A stretch of 64,000 bases of DNA from positions 30,208-94,207 of the forward strand of contig JAIYCB010000019.1 in NCBI GenBank assembly GCA_027488215.1, written 5' to 3'. The translations under genes and the position numbers were made by a program. How positions within the stretch are numbered: position 1 is the first letter of the stretch; each line of letters opens with the position of its first letter. Below are positions 63,998 to 64,000 of this stretch, one piece after another. This DNA comes from Comamonadaceae bacterium. GTDB lineage: Bacteria > Pseudomonadota > Gammaproteobacteria > Burkholderiales > Burkholderiaceae_C. Below the pieces are notes generated by a model that saw nothing but the letters and a program-made list of their open reading frames with translations, ran no database searches and was not told where the DNA came from.

Positions 63998-64000
63998 TTA

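Overview
The window is about 64 kb of high-GC, tightly packed chromosomal DNA with no rRNA, tRNA, prophage or insertion sequence that I can see. Gene content points to a betaproteobacterium of the order Burkholderiales, most likely a Comamonadaceae member (Limnohabitans/Rhodoferax/Polaromonas-like). Supporting this: gspN in the type II secretion operon, a phasin, a short type-2 argC, a class-I BirA without HTH, DUF3717 fused to DUF1289, a betaproteobacterial COQ7-like hydroxylase, and AlkB. The family is an inference from gene repertoire; no marker gene was compared.

Layout. 1-9970: a type II secretion operon on the + strand (end of gspJ, then gspK-L-M-N-D-E, a MipA/OmpV-type barrel protein, gspF). 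10006-14093: a cytosolic 5'-nucleotidase, then a minus-strand ABC exporter/DUF3299 operon, with repeat arrays on both sides. 14094-19781: an EamA transporter, a Pro/Ala-rich secreted protein with a 9-bp tandem repeat, a crotonase-fold protein, a phasin, an HSL-type esterase and a small membrane-anchored protein. 19920-23099: a stand-alone pyruvate-dehydrogenase-type E1 divergent from an Lrp/AsnC regulator. 23107-27724: DnaQ-like exonuclease, metallophosphoesterase, recG and oxyR. 27685-30294: a cobalt-type nitrile hydratase operon (alpha, beta, accessory protein, EamA permease). 30421-33666: yajC-secD-secF. 33673-38808: DUF3717/DUF1289 protein, BepA-like protease, moaC, an unknown membrane protein and argC, followed by a decayed LysR fragment. 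39042-43503: recX, recA, a MarR regulator and a TctDE-like two-component system. 43504-51337: a repeat-flanked GST/birA block, a SET-domain protein divergent from a topoisomerase III-SWIB fusion, and an acyl-CoA synthetase. 51455-54066: threonine-dehydratase-like enzyme, GAPDH-1, small secreted protein. 54059-57659: COQ7-like hydroxylase, low-Mr protein tyrosine phosphatase, and a SRAP-umuD-umuC mutagenesis cassette. 57701-63964: 6-phosphogluconate dehydrogenase, alkane monooxygenase divergent from a GMC alcohol dehydrogenase, a BrnT/BrnA toxin-antitoxin module and GAPDH-2.

Themes. (1) A DNA-damage programme: recA and umuD each carry a LexA operator of the form TACTG-N10-CAGTA (one mismatch at umuD), and a SRAP (HMCES/YedK-type) abasic-site protein lies directly upstream of umuDC. 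(2) Hydrocarbon and nitrile use: AlkB plus a GMC dehydrogenase, and a cobalt nitrile hydratase with a His-rich leader. (3) A short palindromic repeat family (core GCGAG-GAGCGCAGCG) occurs singly and as three tandem arrays with different periods (42, 26 and 29 bp), with a perfect 34-bp inverted pair flanking the GST-birA block. (4) The most unusual locus is the divergent SET-domain/topoisomerase-SWIB pair: both proteins carry Lys/Ala-rich histone-H1-like segments and share an intergenic region with strong Z-DNA potential. It looks like a bacterial chromatin-modification module and is my main candidate for an undescribed system.
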